The position numbers were made by a program, and so were the translations under genes. Of a stretch of 64,000 nucleotides of DNA, positions 11,886 through 22,104 are shown in pieces; position 1 is the first letter of the stretch, and each line of letters starts with the position of its first letter. The notes beneath the pieces were generated by a model. It was not told the origin of the DNA. It did no database searches and saw nothing but the letters and a program-made list of their open reading frames with translations. This stretch comes from Burkholderiales bacterium (GTDB lineage Bacteria > Pseudomonadota > Gammaproteobacteria > Burkholderiales > Burkholderiaceae_C): positions 124,001-188,000 of the forward strand of contig JAFKGD010000004.1 of NCBI GenBank assembly GCA_017307855.1, given 5' to 3'.

Positions 11886-13325
11886 TCACCTCCGCAGGAA
11901 ATCGGGCGAGACGAGCAGCAGCGCCAGACCCGACGCACCGCTTTCCGCGCGATCCACGGCCGCGCGAGTGGATTCGGTCAACGTGCCGGGCAGCACCAGC
12001 GGTGCCAATGCGCGTGGATCCACGGCATTGCCCGCACGGGCGGCCAACCGCTGAGCGGTTTCGATGCGCCGCACCAACGCATCGGGGGCCGCCCAACTGG
12101 CGGCGATGTCGTCCCAGCCGGCCGGCGATCCGGGTCGCCAGACAGGCTGGCCCAGTTGCGTCATCACGGGTACTGGCTGGACACCCTGCAGGTCGCGCCG
12201 GCCCAGCGCACGCAGACCCGACAGCATCCAGTCCCACGGCGTCTTGAACTTCAGCGGCTGCGGCGCCCATGCCTCGGGCGATTCGACCAGAGTGCGATAG
12301 AGGGCGGGCAGGTCGCCGCGCGTCCGCATGAAGACGGATTCGAGCCGCTGTACCAGCGTCGCGGGGGGCTGGTCTCCGGCGAAATGGCGCGCCAGCTTGG
12401 TCGCGATGTGGCGCGCCGTGGCCGGCTGGGCCGCCACGTCGCGCAGGATGGTCAGGCCTTGCGCTTCGCCCCCCGCTGCATAGCGCCGGCCCAGCACGCG
12501 GCGCTCGCCAGGCTCGTGCTGCATCGGCTGGAACTGGAAGGTGCCGGCCTGCGGAGTCTCGTCGGACTCCGGCGGGCCGTTTTGCGCGCCGCGGACACGC
12601 GCCGCTCGGGCCGGTGTCTCTCCGGCGATGCCCCAGCCGGTGAGCGCACGCGCAAATTCGGTCACGTCGTCCTGGCCGTAGCCGCTGCGCACGCCCAGCG
12701 TGTGCAGCTCGAGAATCTCCCGGGCAAGGTTCTCGTTGAGGCCACGGCGCTGCCCGTTGCCCGTCCGTTGCGCGTTGGCATTGGCGCGCTGCCCGGCCGG
12801 GCTGCCAGGGCCGATGGATCGCGCCTGATCCAGATAGAGCAACATGGCCGGATGGCGCTCGACGGCCAGCAGCAGGTCTTCGAACCGGCCGAGCACGTGC
12901 GGGCGGATGGCTTCTGCCTCGAACGCACCCGCCAGAGCTGTCACGGCGTTCTGCTCGATCGAGACCGCGAAGTGATTCGACCAGAAGTGCACCAGCCGTT
13001 CGACGAAGGGGGCCGGTGTCACGAGCGAGCTGAGCACGCGCGCCTCGACGCCGGCAGCGTGCACCTCGCGTGCGTCGCGGCGGCGCATCTCCTGCGCCTG
13101 CCGGCGTGCGACGTCGTCGAGGGTGCGCTGCTCACGCTGCGCTGCTTGCGATGCGGCCAGCAGGACGGCTGATGGCGCCAGTGCTGTCCAGGCCTGGGTG
13201 CGAGGCTGGTAGCGCTCAAGCTGCTCCAGCAGCGAGCGCCGTGCCTGCGCGGGCGGCGCTTCGTCAGGGCGGGCGCCCAGACCGAAGCGGTTGAGGGCAA
13301 TGGCGGTGTCGGCGGTTGACTGCAC
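11886..13325 (-). CDS. DUF1800 family protein
   Basis: This protein of about 479 residues has the family signature IALNRFGLGARPDE near its N-terminus and NLAREILELHTLGV with YGQDDVTEFARALTGWG in the middle. The GTG at 13325 is chosen because GAGG lies 5 bases upstream; an in-frame ATG at 13373 has no ribosome-binding site. It is the first gene of the pair with the DUF1501 gene, a partnership seen widely in proteobacteria and planctomycetes. No enzymatic residue can be named from sequence alone. Confidence 0.87.
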   Translation of the reverse strand: MQSTADTAIALNRFGLGARPDEAPPAQARRSLLEQLERYQPRTQAWTALAPSAVLLAASQAAQREQRTLDDVARRQAQEMRRRDAREVHAAGVEARVLSSLVTPAPFVERLVHFWSNHFAVSIEQNAVTALAGAFEAEAIRPHVLGRFEDLLLAVERHPAMLLYLDQARSIGPGSPAGQRANANAQRTGNGQRRGLNENLAREILELHTLGVRSGYGQDDVTEFARALTGWGIAGETPARAARVRGAQNGPPESDETPQAGTFQFQPMQHEPGERRVLGRRYAAGGEAQGLTILRDVAAQPATARHIATKLARHFAGDQPPATLVQRLESVFMRTRGDLPALYRTLVESPEAWAPQPLKFKTPWDWMLSGLRALGRRDLQGVQPVPVMTQLGQPVWRPGSPAGWDDIAASWAAPDALVRRIETAQRLAARAGNAVDPRALAPLVLPGTLTESTRAAVDRAESGASGLALLLVSPDFLRR

Positions 13326-13458
13326 AGGTTCCTCGCGAAGCGACTCAGAGAATTGAACGCGCGAGCCCCGCATACGGCCAACAAGGCGGCGTCAAAGATG
13401 TAACTCTGCGTGAAGCCAAGGCACGCGCGGGCAGGCCATCCCATATGGGCCTGGATGG

Positions 13459-13492
13459 AAAAAGGCCCCGGCACCTGACGGTACCGGGGCCT
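13459..13492 (-). terminator. Intrinsic terminator downstream of icd2
   Basis: On the minus strand an AGGCCCCGG/CCGGGGCCT stem (13463-13471 with 13484-13492) is followed by a T run. It lies about 25 bases past the end of the monomeric isocitrate dehydrogenase gene. Confidence 0.85.
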
Positions 13493-13516
13493 GCGCGCAT
13501 GCGACGCGGGTGAGGC

Positions 13517-15751
<2,235 letters not shown>

Positions 15752-15924
15752 GGAATCTCCTGGAAAGGCTTCGCTTCTTGAAAACGTCTGCTTGTCTGGG
15801 CCGTTCCGTCAGCGGAAACGGCATGCCGGGCCGGCCGGCCTCTGGCACAACCCCCGATTGTTGCATAGCGAGCCGCCATCCCACATGATGAACGGCCGCC
15901 CGGCGCCTCCAGCCGTTCTGCTGC

Positions 15925-16428
15925 TCAAACGGGGTAAATCACAGAGTTGGGCACGAGTTCGGTGTCGTAGATGCATTCGCGCGAGGCGAACTTCAGGCCG
16001 TCGGACGTGCGGACCACCACATCGATGTAGCGGCCCACGTTGAAGACGGTCGATGGCTCCGACAGCTTGGTGCGGAACACCGCGTAGTTGGCCTCGCAGT
16101 GCAGCCGCCCGTCTTCTGCGATGCGGCGGATCACCGGCGCGCCCACCACGTGCCGCTGGTAGTACGGGTCGTGATAGAGCGTCTCGCGGATGCCATAGAC
16201 GCGATCTTTCAGCATGCCCTTGCTCGTGAACGACAGCGTGGCCAGCGGAAAGCCGCGTTCGTGGTTCTCGCGTGGCTGCAGGCGATAGAGGCATTGGTCG
16301 ATGAAGAATTCGGGCCACAGGTCCCAATGGCCCGAATCGACCGCGCTCGCGTAATCGGCATAGAGCTGCTGCAGTTCGAACCACGTGTCCACATCGGGTC
16401 GGCCGGGCGGTGTCGTCGCGCTCGTCAT
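15925..16428 (-). CDS. Aromatic-ring-hydroxylating oxygenase, small (beta) subunit
   Basis: A 167-residue NTF2-fold subunit: it has the early DYASAVDSGHWDLWPEFF segment and the family's C-terminal ECIYDTELVPNSVIYPV. It pairs with the alpha subunit, whose stop codon precedes its ATG by one base, so the two are translationally linked. The small size and alpha partner resemble the terephthalate, salicylate 5-hydroxylase and anthranilate oxygenase group. The beta subunit is structural in this family. Confidence 0.9.
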   Translation of the reverse strand: MTSATTPPGRPDVDTWFELQQLYADYASAVDSGHWDLWPEFFIDQCLYRLQPRENHERGFPLATLSFTSKGMLKDRVYGIRETLYHDPYYQRHVVGAPVIRRIAEDGRLHCEANYAVFRTKLSEPSTVFNVGRYIDVVVRTSDGLKFASRECIYDTELVPNSVIYPV

Positions 16429-16429
16429 C

Positions 16430-17776
16430 TCAGGCCTCCATCACGTCGCGCCAGTAGCGATACATGCCGCGGATCAGCGTCTCGGTGACCATGTGTTCGG
16501 TGTCTTCCACGTCGCGCCCGCCCAGTTCGGCCACGGCGCGGTGGAACGGCTTGGATTCGAACGCCTGCTGGGAGAACTCGATCACCTCGCCATCGTCGGC
16601 CGAGACGAAGCCGGCCGGCCCGAACAGGTTGGCCTGGCGCAGGCGGCGTTCGGTCATCTCCGGCGTGTCGTCCTCGAACCCGAAATGCGTCCAGACGAAA
16701 TCGAAGCTGCCGCGCCCGCTGGGCTGGATGTGCCGGGTGGAGACGCTGTTGACCTGCTGCTGCAGGATCACGCTGGGGAAAATCGTCGTCATGACGGCCG
16801 TCGGAGCATGAGCCCCCACGCTTCCCACTTCGTGTGGTTCGCTGCCCCCCGAGGGGGCGCATGCCGCCTCGGGGCGGCCCAGCGGCGGCATGTTCCACCA
16901 CGGCTCCGGAACGATGTCGAGGAAGCCTGGATCGTTGAGCTGCATGCTTTCCTTGAAGCTCGACACCTGCGTGACCTGCCCGGCGTTGCCGCCGCCAGTG
17001 CCGCGCGTGGAGATCATGGCCGCGTGGCGGTGGCGCGCGTCCATGCGCAACTGCGACTTGTTGTCGGCGCGCCAGAGGCCGAAGGTGACGAACCAGGTGT
17101 GCAGCAGGCCCGGGTGGTACGGGTCCTTGATGTTCTCCTGCATGAGCTTCCAGTTGCCCGGGATGCGCTGGCGGTTGTAGCCCAGGATAGTCAGCTTGCG
17201 GCCGTTGAACAGGCGGTCGAAGTAACCCAGGATCGTGGGGCCCAGGTAACTCTCGAGCGATTCGACCTCGTGGTCGAACGACGCGAACACCACACCGCCC
17301 CGCGTGGCCACCTTGAGCTTGGTGAGGCCGTGGTCGGCCATCGAGAAATCGGACGGCATGCCGCCGTGCACCTCGCCGTCCTGCCGCACGCCCCGGCGGA
17401 ACGGTACGCCCTGCAAGTCGCCCTTGAGGGTGTAGCTCCATTGGTGGTAGGGGCAGGTGAAGTCCTTCCGGTTGCCGTGCCGCTCGCGGCAGAACCGCAT
17501 GCCGCGGTGCGCGCAGACGTTCTCCACCACGTGGATATCGCCGCCTGCATCGCGCGTGAGGATCACCGAGCGTTCGCCGACCACGGTGCGCTTGTAGTCG
17601 CCGGGGTTGGGCACTTCAGCCTCCAGCCCGACGTAGCACCAGTGGCCACGGTAGAAGAAACGTTCGAGCTCGCGTTTGTACAGCTCGTCGCTGGTGTAGG
17701 CCAGGAACGGAATGCGGTGCGTGCCCTCGCCTTCCCAGCGCGCGCGCTCGGGGAAGACGGCCGATCGGTCGTCCAT
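16430..17776 (-). CDS. Rieske aromatic-ring-hydroxylating oxygenase, large (alpha) subunit
   Basis: A 448-residue oxygenase. The Rieske 2Fe-2S ligands are C88, H90, C108 and H111 (CAHRG...CPYHQW); the mononuclear iron site is the NWKLMQENIKDPYHPGLLH segment with Asp218, His221 and His226. Organisation is like terephthalate dioxygenase TphA2 and salicylate 5-hydroxylase NagG. Residues about 300-325 are extra relative to these relatives and coincide with a 45-base repeat inserted in frame (16813-16857). No ferredoxin or reductase gene is adjacent, so electron donors must be encoded elsewhere. A NahR-like regulator is divergent, suggesting an aromatic-acid inducer. Confidence 0.92.
   Translation of the reverse strand: MDDRSAVFPERARWEGEGTHRIPFLAYTSDELYKRELERFFYRGHWCYVGLEAEVPNPGDYKRTVVGERSVILTRDAGGDIHVVENVCAHRGMRFCRERHGNRKDFTCPYHQWSYTLKGDLQGVPFRRGVRQDGEVHGGMPSDFSMADHGLTKLKVATRGGVVFASFDHEVESLESYLGPTILGYFDRLFNGRKLTILGYNRQRIPGNWKLMQENIKDPYHPGLLHTWFVTFGLWRADNKSQLRMDARHRHAAMISTRGTGGGNAGQVTQVSSFKESMQLNDPGFLDIVPEPWWNMPPLGRPEAACAPSGGSEPHEVGSVGAHAPTAVMTTIFPSVILQQQVNSVSTRHIQPSGRGSFDFVWTHFGFEDDTPEMTERRLRQANLFGPAGFVSADDGEVIEFSQQAFESKPFHRAVAELGGRDVEDTEHMVTETLIRGMYRYWRDVMEA
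16813..16857 (+). repeat. Short palindromic repeat, copy 1, inside the oxygenase alpha gene
   Basis: This 45-base sequence matches 61670-61714 at 40 of 45 positions, in the same orientation. It ends in CTGCCCCCCGAGGGGG, a GC-rich hairpin. Flanking bases to 16890 extend the palindromic character (GCCGCC...GGCGGC). It is antisense to the oxygenase alpha gene and is translated as its residues about 307-322. Confidence 0.85.
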
Positions 17777-17886
17777 CGTGTTGTCTCCGGTTGTCGTTGT
17801 GCGCGCCCTGGCGCGGTGCCGGGCGCATCGCGCACATGATCCGGGCTCGCGCGCGATCAGCCAACGGGATTGTGGATATATTCATC

Positions 17887-17901
17887 ATCACCATCAGTGA
17901 T
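17887..17901. promoter_or_regulatory. Candidate LysR-type binding site
   Basis: ATCAC-N5-GTGAT is a perfect inverted repeat that fits the T-N11-A rule of LysR sites (T at 17888, A at 17900). It lies between the divergent oxygenase operon and the NahR-like gene, 23 bases before the regulator's GTG. Confidence 0.6.
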
Positions 17902-17924
17902 ACATGATCAGGAGGCGCGCGCCA

Positions 17925-18863
17925 GTGGAACTACATGACATCGACCTGAACCTGCTGGTCGTCTTCCGCCAGTTGCTGCTCGAGCGGCGCGTGTCGCGCG
18001 TGGCCGAGACGCTGGGCGTGTCGCAGCCAGCCGTGAGCAATTCGCTGGCCAAGCTGCGGCGGCTGTTCGGTGATGAGCTGTTCCTGCGCACGCCCGGCGG
18101 CATGCAGCCCACGACCTATGCCCAGCAGCTGGCCGGGCCGGTGAACGAAGCCCTGGCCCTGCTGCACGGCGGGATCAACCTGCGCGCCAGCTTCGAGCCG
18201 GCGACCTCGGATCGCGCCTTCACGCTGGGCATGACCGACATCGGCGAAATCTACTTCCTGCCAACGCTGGCGCAACACCTGCGCCAGCACGCGCCGGCCG
18301 TGACACTGAGCACCGTGCGCGACACCGCCGTGGACCAGCGCGAGGAACTTGCCTCAGGCCAGATGGACCTGGCCATCGGCCTCCTGCCGCAACTGCGTGC
18401 CGGCTTCTATCAGCGCCGCCTGTTCACGCAGCGCTATGTGTGCCTGATGCGACGCGGACACCGGCTCGGCCGGAAGCGGCTGTCGCAGTCCGATTACGCG
18501 GCGGCCGAGCATCTGGTGGTGGTCGCGGCCGGCACCGGCCACGGTCAGGTCGATGCGCTGCTCGCGCGCAACGGCATCGAGCGGCGCGTGCATCTCTCCG
18601 TACCGCATTACCTGAGTGTGGGTCACATCCTGGCTGATTCCGACCTGATCGCCACCGTGCCGGAGCGACTGGCCGACCGCCTGCTGGAGCCCTTCGGCCT
18701 GGAGAAGGCCGCGCACCCCGTCAAGCTGCCTGACGTGGCCATCAACCTGTTCTGGCACGCGCGCTACCACCGCGATCCGGCCAACCGCTGGTTGCGCGAA
18801 CTAATGATCGAATTGTTCGCCGACAGACGCGCGCCCGCGACGGCGCGGCGCGGCACCGGCTGA
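17925..18863 (+). CDS. LysR-family regulator, NahR/NagR/DntR-like
   Basis: A 312-residue activator. It starts xELHDIDLNLLVVFRQLL, closely following NahR, with a helix-turn-helix at about residues 20-45. The effector domain keeps FTLGMTDIGEIYFLP, STVRDT, AAGTGHGQVD and PFGL...INLFWHARYH, all typical of the salicylate-responsive NahR group. The GTG at 17925 has AGGAGG 9 bases upstream and gives the canonical N-terminus; an ATG at 17904 has none. It is divergent from the ring-hydroxylating oxygenase, its probable target. The inducer is inferred to be a hydroxylated or amino aromatic acid. Confidence 0.92.
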   Translation: MELHDIDLNLLVVFRQLLLERRVSRVAETLGVSQPAVSNSLAKLRRLFGDELFLRTPGGMQPTTYAQQLAGPVNEALALLHGGINLRASFEPATSDRAFTLGMTDIGEIYFLPTLAQHLRQHAPAVTLSTVRDTAVDQREELASGQMDLAIGLLPQLRAGFYQRRLFTQRYVCLMRRGHRLGRKRLSQSDYAAAEHLVVVAAGTGHGQVDALLARNGIERRVHLSVPHYLSVGHILADSDLIATVPERLADRLLEPFGLEKAAHPVKLPDVAINLFWHARYHRDPANRWLRELMIELFADRRAPATARRGTG

Positions 18864-18957
18864 CACCGGCGACCCGCACTTACGGGCCGCCTGGCACAGG
18901 CATTGCCGGCCGGGCTCGGCCACTGAGCGGGCAGCCCGGCAGGGCCAGACCGCCAGC

Positions 18958-20214
18958 TCACATGTTGTCGATCATCACCTGCCCGAAGCCCGAACAGCTC
19001 ACCTGCATTGCGCCATCCATCAGGCGCGCGAAGTCATAGGTGACACGCTTGGATTCGATGGCTCGCTCCAGCGACGCGATGATGAGATCCGCCGCCTCGG
19101 CCCAGCCCATGTGGCGCAGCATCATTTCGGCGGAGAGGATGCTGGAGCCCGGATTGACGTAATCCTTGCCGGCGTACTTGGGCGCCGTGCCGTGGGTGGC
19201 TTCGAACATGGCCACGGTATCGGACATGTTGGCGCCTGGCGCGATGCCGATGCCGCCCACTTGTGCAGCGAGTGCATCGGAGAGGTAGTCCCCGTTGAGA
19301 TTGAGCGTCGCCACCACGCTGTACTCGGCGGGCCGCATCAGGATCTGCTGCAGGAACGCATCGGCGATGCTGTCCTTGACGATGATGTCGCGGCCGGTGC
19401 GCGGATTCTTCACTCGGCACCACGGACCACCATCGATCAGCTCGGCGCCGAACTCGCGCTGCGCCAGCGCAAAGCCCCAGTCACGGAAGCCCCCTTCGGT
19501 GAACTTCATGATGTTGCCCTTGTGCACGAGGGTGACGCTGGGCTTGTCGTGGTCGATGGCGTACTGGATGGCGCGCCGTACCAGGCGCTCGGTGCCCTCG
19601 ATGGACACCGGCTTGACGCCCAGCGCAGAGGTTTCGGGAAAACGCAGCTTCTTGACGCCGAGCTCGTCGATGAGGAAACGGATGAGCTTGCGCGCCTTCT
19701 CGCTCTGCGCCTCGTATTCGATGCCGGCGTAGATGTCCTCGGAGTTCTCGCGGAACAGCGCCATGTTGGTCTTCTCGGGCTCACGCAGCGGCGAGGGCAC
19801 GCCCTTGAAGTAGCGCACCGGGCGCAGGCAGACGTAGAGATCGAGTTCCTGGCGCAGGAGCACGTTGAGCGACCGGTGGCCTCCGCCGACCGGCGTGGTC
19901 AGCGGGCCCTTGATGGACACCACATAGTCGCGCACGACTTCGAGCGTTTCCGCCGGCATGCCCGCGTCGTCGCCATAGAGGCGAGTGGCCTTCTCGCCGG
20001 CATAGATCTCCATCCAGTGGATGCGCCGCTGACCACCGTAGGCCTTGGCCACCGCCGCGTCGACCACCTTGATCATGACCGGTGTGGTGTCGACGCCCAC
20101 GCCGTCACCTTCGATGAAAGGAATGATCGGCTGGTCGGGCACGTTCAGCGACTGGTCTGCGTTGACGGTGATCTTCTGGCCTTGGGCAGGCACCCGGATG
20201 TGCTGGTAGGGCAT
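18958..20214 (-). CDS. icd: NADP-dependent isocitrate dehydrogenase, dimeric type
   Basis: A 418-residue TCA-cycle enzyme. The substrate loop [22 protein letters not shown] has the serine that is phosphorylated in Escherichia coli Icd. [26 protein letters not shown] and [12 protein letters not shown] are also conserved. The start at 20214 ([15 protein letters not shown]) matches the family; the longer open frame upstream is not homologous. It is independent of, and not homologous in architecture to, the monomeric enzyme 3 kb away. Confidence 0.97.
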   Translation of the reverse strand: MPYQHIRVPAQGQKITVNADQSLNVPDQPIIPFIEGDGVGVDTTPVMIKVVDAAVAKAYGGQRRIHWMEIYAGEKATRLYGDDAGMPAETLEVVRDYVVSIKGPLTTPVGGGHRSLNVLLRQELDLYVCLRPVRYFKGVPSPLREPEKTNMALFRENSEDIYAGIEYEAQSEKARKLIRFLIDELGVKKLRFPETSALGVKPVSIEGTERLVRRAIQYAIDHDKPSVTLVHKGNIMKFTEGGFRDWGFALAQREFGAELIDGGPWCRVKNPRTGRDIIVKDSIADAFLQQILMRPAEYSVVATLNLNGDYLSDALAAQVGGIGIAPGANMSDTVAMFEATHGTAPKYAGKDYVNPGSSILSAEMMLRHMGWAEAADLIIASLERAIESKRVTYDFARLMDGAMQVSCSGFGQVMIDNM

Positions 20215-20371
20215 GGAGCGAGAGTGTTCGAAGCTGGCAACGGGCCGGGTCGCGCAACGCCCGGGGAGCATCGGCGTGTGGCTCGCCGACAGGGAAAGCC
20301 CTTGGATTTTAGCGACACCCGGCAACACATCCGCCGTCAACGCGGCGTGCGTGAGCGCCGTTGAAGGATCA

Positions 20372-20388
20372 CCTCTGATTCACAGAGG
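20372..20388 (+). other. Leader hairpin upstream of the small secreted protein gene
   Basis: CCTCTG-ATTCA-CAGAGG forms a 6-base-pair hairpin. The 9-mer AAGGATCAC occurs just before it (20364-20372) and again as the ribosome-binding region (20414-20422), so a leader structure could mimic the binding site. A regulatory role is only inferred. Confidence 0.35.
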
Positions 20389-20426
20389 CGGCTAGCCAAA
20401 CCAACGCATATCAAAGGATCACTGCC

Positions 20427-20699
20427 ATGACCAAGTTCTTCGCCACCCTGATCGCCACGGCTTTCGCTGCGACGGCGTTCGCCCAGGCTCCGGCGGCCAA
20501 GCCGGCTCCCGCCGCTCCGGCCGCAGCGGCGATGCCGGCTCCCGCAACCACCCCGGCTCCGGCAGCCCCTGTGGCCGCCGCCCCCGCCCCGAAGGCCGAG
20601 CCCAAGATGGCCGCCAAGGATGGCGCCAAGGCCAAGCACACCAAGGTTGCCAAGAAGAGCAAGAAGGCCAAGAAGCACGACGCCATGCCCAAGGCCTGA
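20427..20699 (+). CDS. Secreted Ala/Pro/Lys-rich small protein
   Basis: This 90-residue protein has a clear signal peptide (MTKFFATLIATAFAATAFAQ), an Ala-Pro low-complexity middle and a strongly basic C-terminus (KHTKVAKKSKKAKKHDAMPKA). AAAGGATC precedes the ATG by 8 bases. Proteins of this pattern are common and abundant in Comamonadaceae, but I know of no defined function. The charge and composition suggest a periplasmic, envelope- or polyanion-binding role; this is inference. Confidence 0.8.
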   Translation: MTKFFATLIATAFAATAFAQAPAAKPAPAAPAAAAMPAPATTPAPAAPVAAAPAPKAEPKMAAKDGAKAKHTKVAKKSKKAKKHDAMPKA

Positions 20700-20790
20700 T
20701 GACGGCACCGGCCTGCTGCGCGTCCCGGCGCGTGGCAGGCGGATGGCTGTACATTCGGGCGATCCCCGTGTTGCGTGACCCGTGACTCCC

Positions 20791-21336
20791 ATGCGCCCTC
20801 AAAGTCAACGATCGCCGGCCTCCGCCGCGCGCCACTCCCGCTACTTCGTCCTGTCCGGCGCCCTGGCGATTTCGCTGGTGGTCGGCGTCGTGACGACCGT
20901 CACGTCCGCACCGGCCACCGCCCAGCCGACCACCACGGCCGCCCAGGGAACCCCTCAACTCAACCTGCCGCGTGTCCGGCTCACCGCCGGCATGCATCTC
21001 ATCGACGCGCAGGTGGCGCGCACGCCCGACCAGCAGGCCACGGGCCTGATGTTCCGCCAGGACATGCCCATCAACGAAGGCATGCTGTTCGTCTTCGACC
21101 AGCCACGCCAGCAGTGCTTCTGGATGAAGAACACGCTGATTCCGCTCACGGCGGCCTTCGTCGACGACGACGGAACCATCGTCAACCTGGCAGACATGCA
21201 GCCCCTGTCGACGGCGTCGCATTGCTCGACTCGCCCTGTGCGGTACGTACTCGAAATGAATCAGGGCTGGTTCGCGCGCAAGGGTCTGAAGGCAGGATTC
21301 CGGCTCGGCGGCGAACCTTTCACCATCCGGAGATAG
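20791..21336 (+). CDS. DUF192 family exported protein
   Basis: A protein of about 181 residues with an N-terminal hydrophobic signal or anchor (YFVLSGALAISLVVGVVTTV), then the DUF192 domain: DAQVARTPDQQATGLMFR, MLFVFDQPRQQCFWMKNT and the C-terminal YVLEMNQGWFARKGLKAG. The family is exported and of unknown function. The ATG at 20791 is taken; a GTG three codons upstream (20782) is possible and neither has a strong ribosome-binding site. A bidirectional terminator separates it from sodB. Confidence 0.88.
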   Translation: MRPQSQRSPASAARHSRYFVLSGALAISLVVGVVTTVTSAPATAQPTTTAAQGTPQLNLPRVRLTAGMHLIDAQVARTPDQQATGLMFRQDMPINEGMLFVFDQPRQQCFWMKNTLIPLTAAFVDDDGTIVNLADMQPLSTASHCSTRPVRYVLEMNQGWFARKGLKAGFRLGGEPFTIRR

Positions 21337-21420
21337 GACGGCATCCAACGCGCTTTGCGGTGGGTCGCAAGTGGTCCACCCCGCTGACATGGTCTATGCC
21401 TGCCAGAACCGACAAGGCAA

Positions 21421-21450
21421 AAAAAAGCCGGCGCATCGCGCCGGCTTTTT
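21421..21450. terminator. Bidirectional intrinsic terminator between the DUF192 gene and sodB
   Basis: GCCGGCGC-ATC-GCGCCGGC (21427-21445) is flanked by six A residues on the left and five T residues on the right, so it can end transcription on both strands between two convergent genes. Confidence 0.92.
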
Positions 21451-21468
21451 GTCTGGACGTTGCCCGTC

Positions 21469-22050
21469 TCAGGCGAAGTTCTTGGCAGCGAATTCCCAGT
21501 TCACGAGTTTGTCGAGGAAGGTCTCGACGAATTTCGGGCGCAGGTTGCGGTAGTCGATGTAATAGGCGTGTTCCCACACGTCCACGGTCAGCAGGGCCTT
21601 GTCATCGGTGGTCAGCGGCGTGCCGGCGGCACCGGTGTTGACGATGTCAACGCTGCCGTCGGCCTTCTTCACCAGCCAGGTCCAGCCGGAGCCGAAGTTG
21701 CCCACGGCGGACTTGGTGAACGCTTCCTTGAACGCAGCGTAGCTGCCCCACTTCTTGTTAATGGCCTCGGCCAGCGCGCCGGTGGGTTCACCGCCGCCAG
21801 CGGGCTTCATGCAGTTCCAGAAGAACGTGTGGTTCCAGATCTGGGCGGCGTTGTTGTAGATGCCACCAGAGGACTTCTTCACGATTTCCTCGAGCGGCAT
21901 GTTCTCGAACTCGGTGCCCTTCTGCAGGTTGTTCAGGTTCACGACATAGGCGTTGTGGTGCTTGCCGTGGTGGTACTCCAGTGTCTCCTTGGAGTAGTGC
22001 GGTGCCAGGGCATCGATCGCATACGGGAGGGGGGGAAGCGTGTGTTCCAT
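21469..22050 (-). CDS. sodB: Superoxide dismutase, Fe type
   Basis: A 193-residue cytoplasmic enzyme that dismutates superoxide. Metal ligands are in [13 protein letters not shown] (His27), NHTFFW (His of the second helix) and [11 protein letters not shown] (Asp and His). The [14 protein letters not shown] and [10 protein letters not shown] segments favour iron over manganese use. It is monocistronic, with a terminator just downstream and xseA 54 bases upstream on the same strand. Confidence 0.96.
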   Translation of the reverse strand: MEHTLPPLPYAIDALAPHYSKETLEYHHGKHHNAYVVNLNNLQKGTEFENMPLEEIVKKSSGGIYNNAAQIWNHTFFWNCMKPAGGGEPTGALAEAINKKWGSYAAFKEAFTKSAVGNFGSGWTWLVKKADGSVDIVNTGAAGTPLTTDDKALLTVDVWEHAYYIDYRNLRPKFVETFLDKLVNWEFAAKNFA

Positions 22051-22104
22051 GGTTTCCTCGTGGTGTTGTTGAACTGAAAACGGAGTCGATTGTAGGAAGA
22101 ACTG

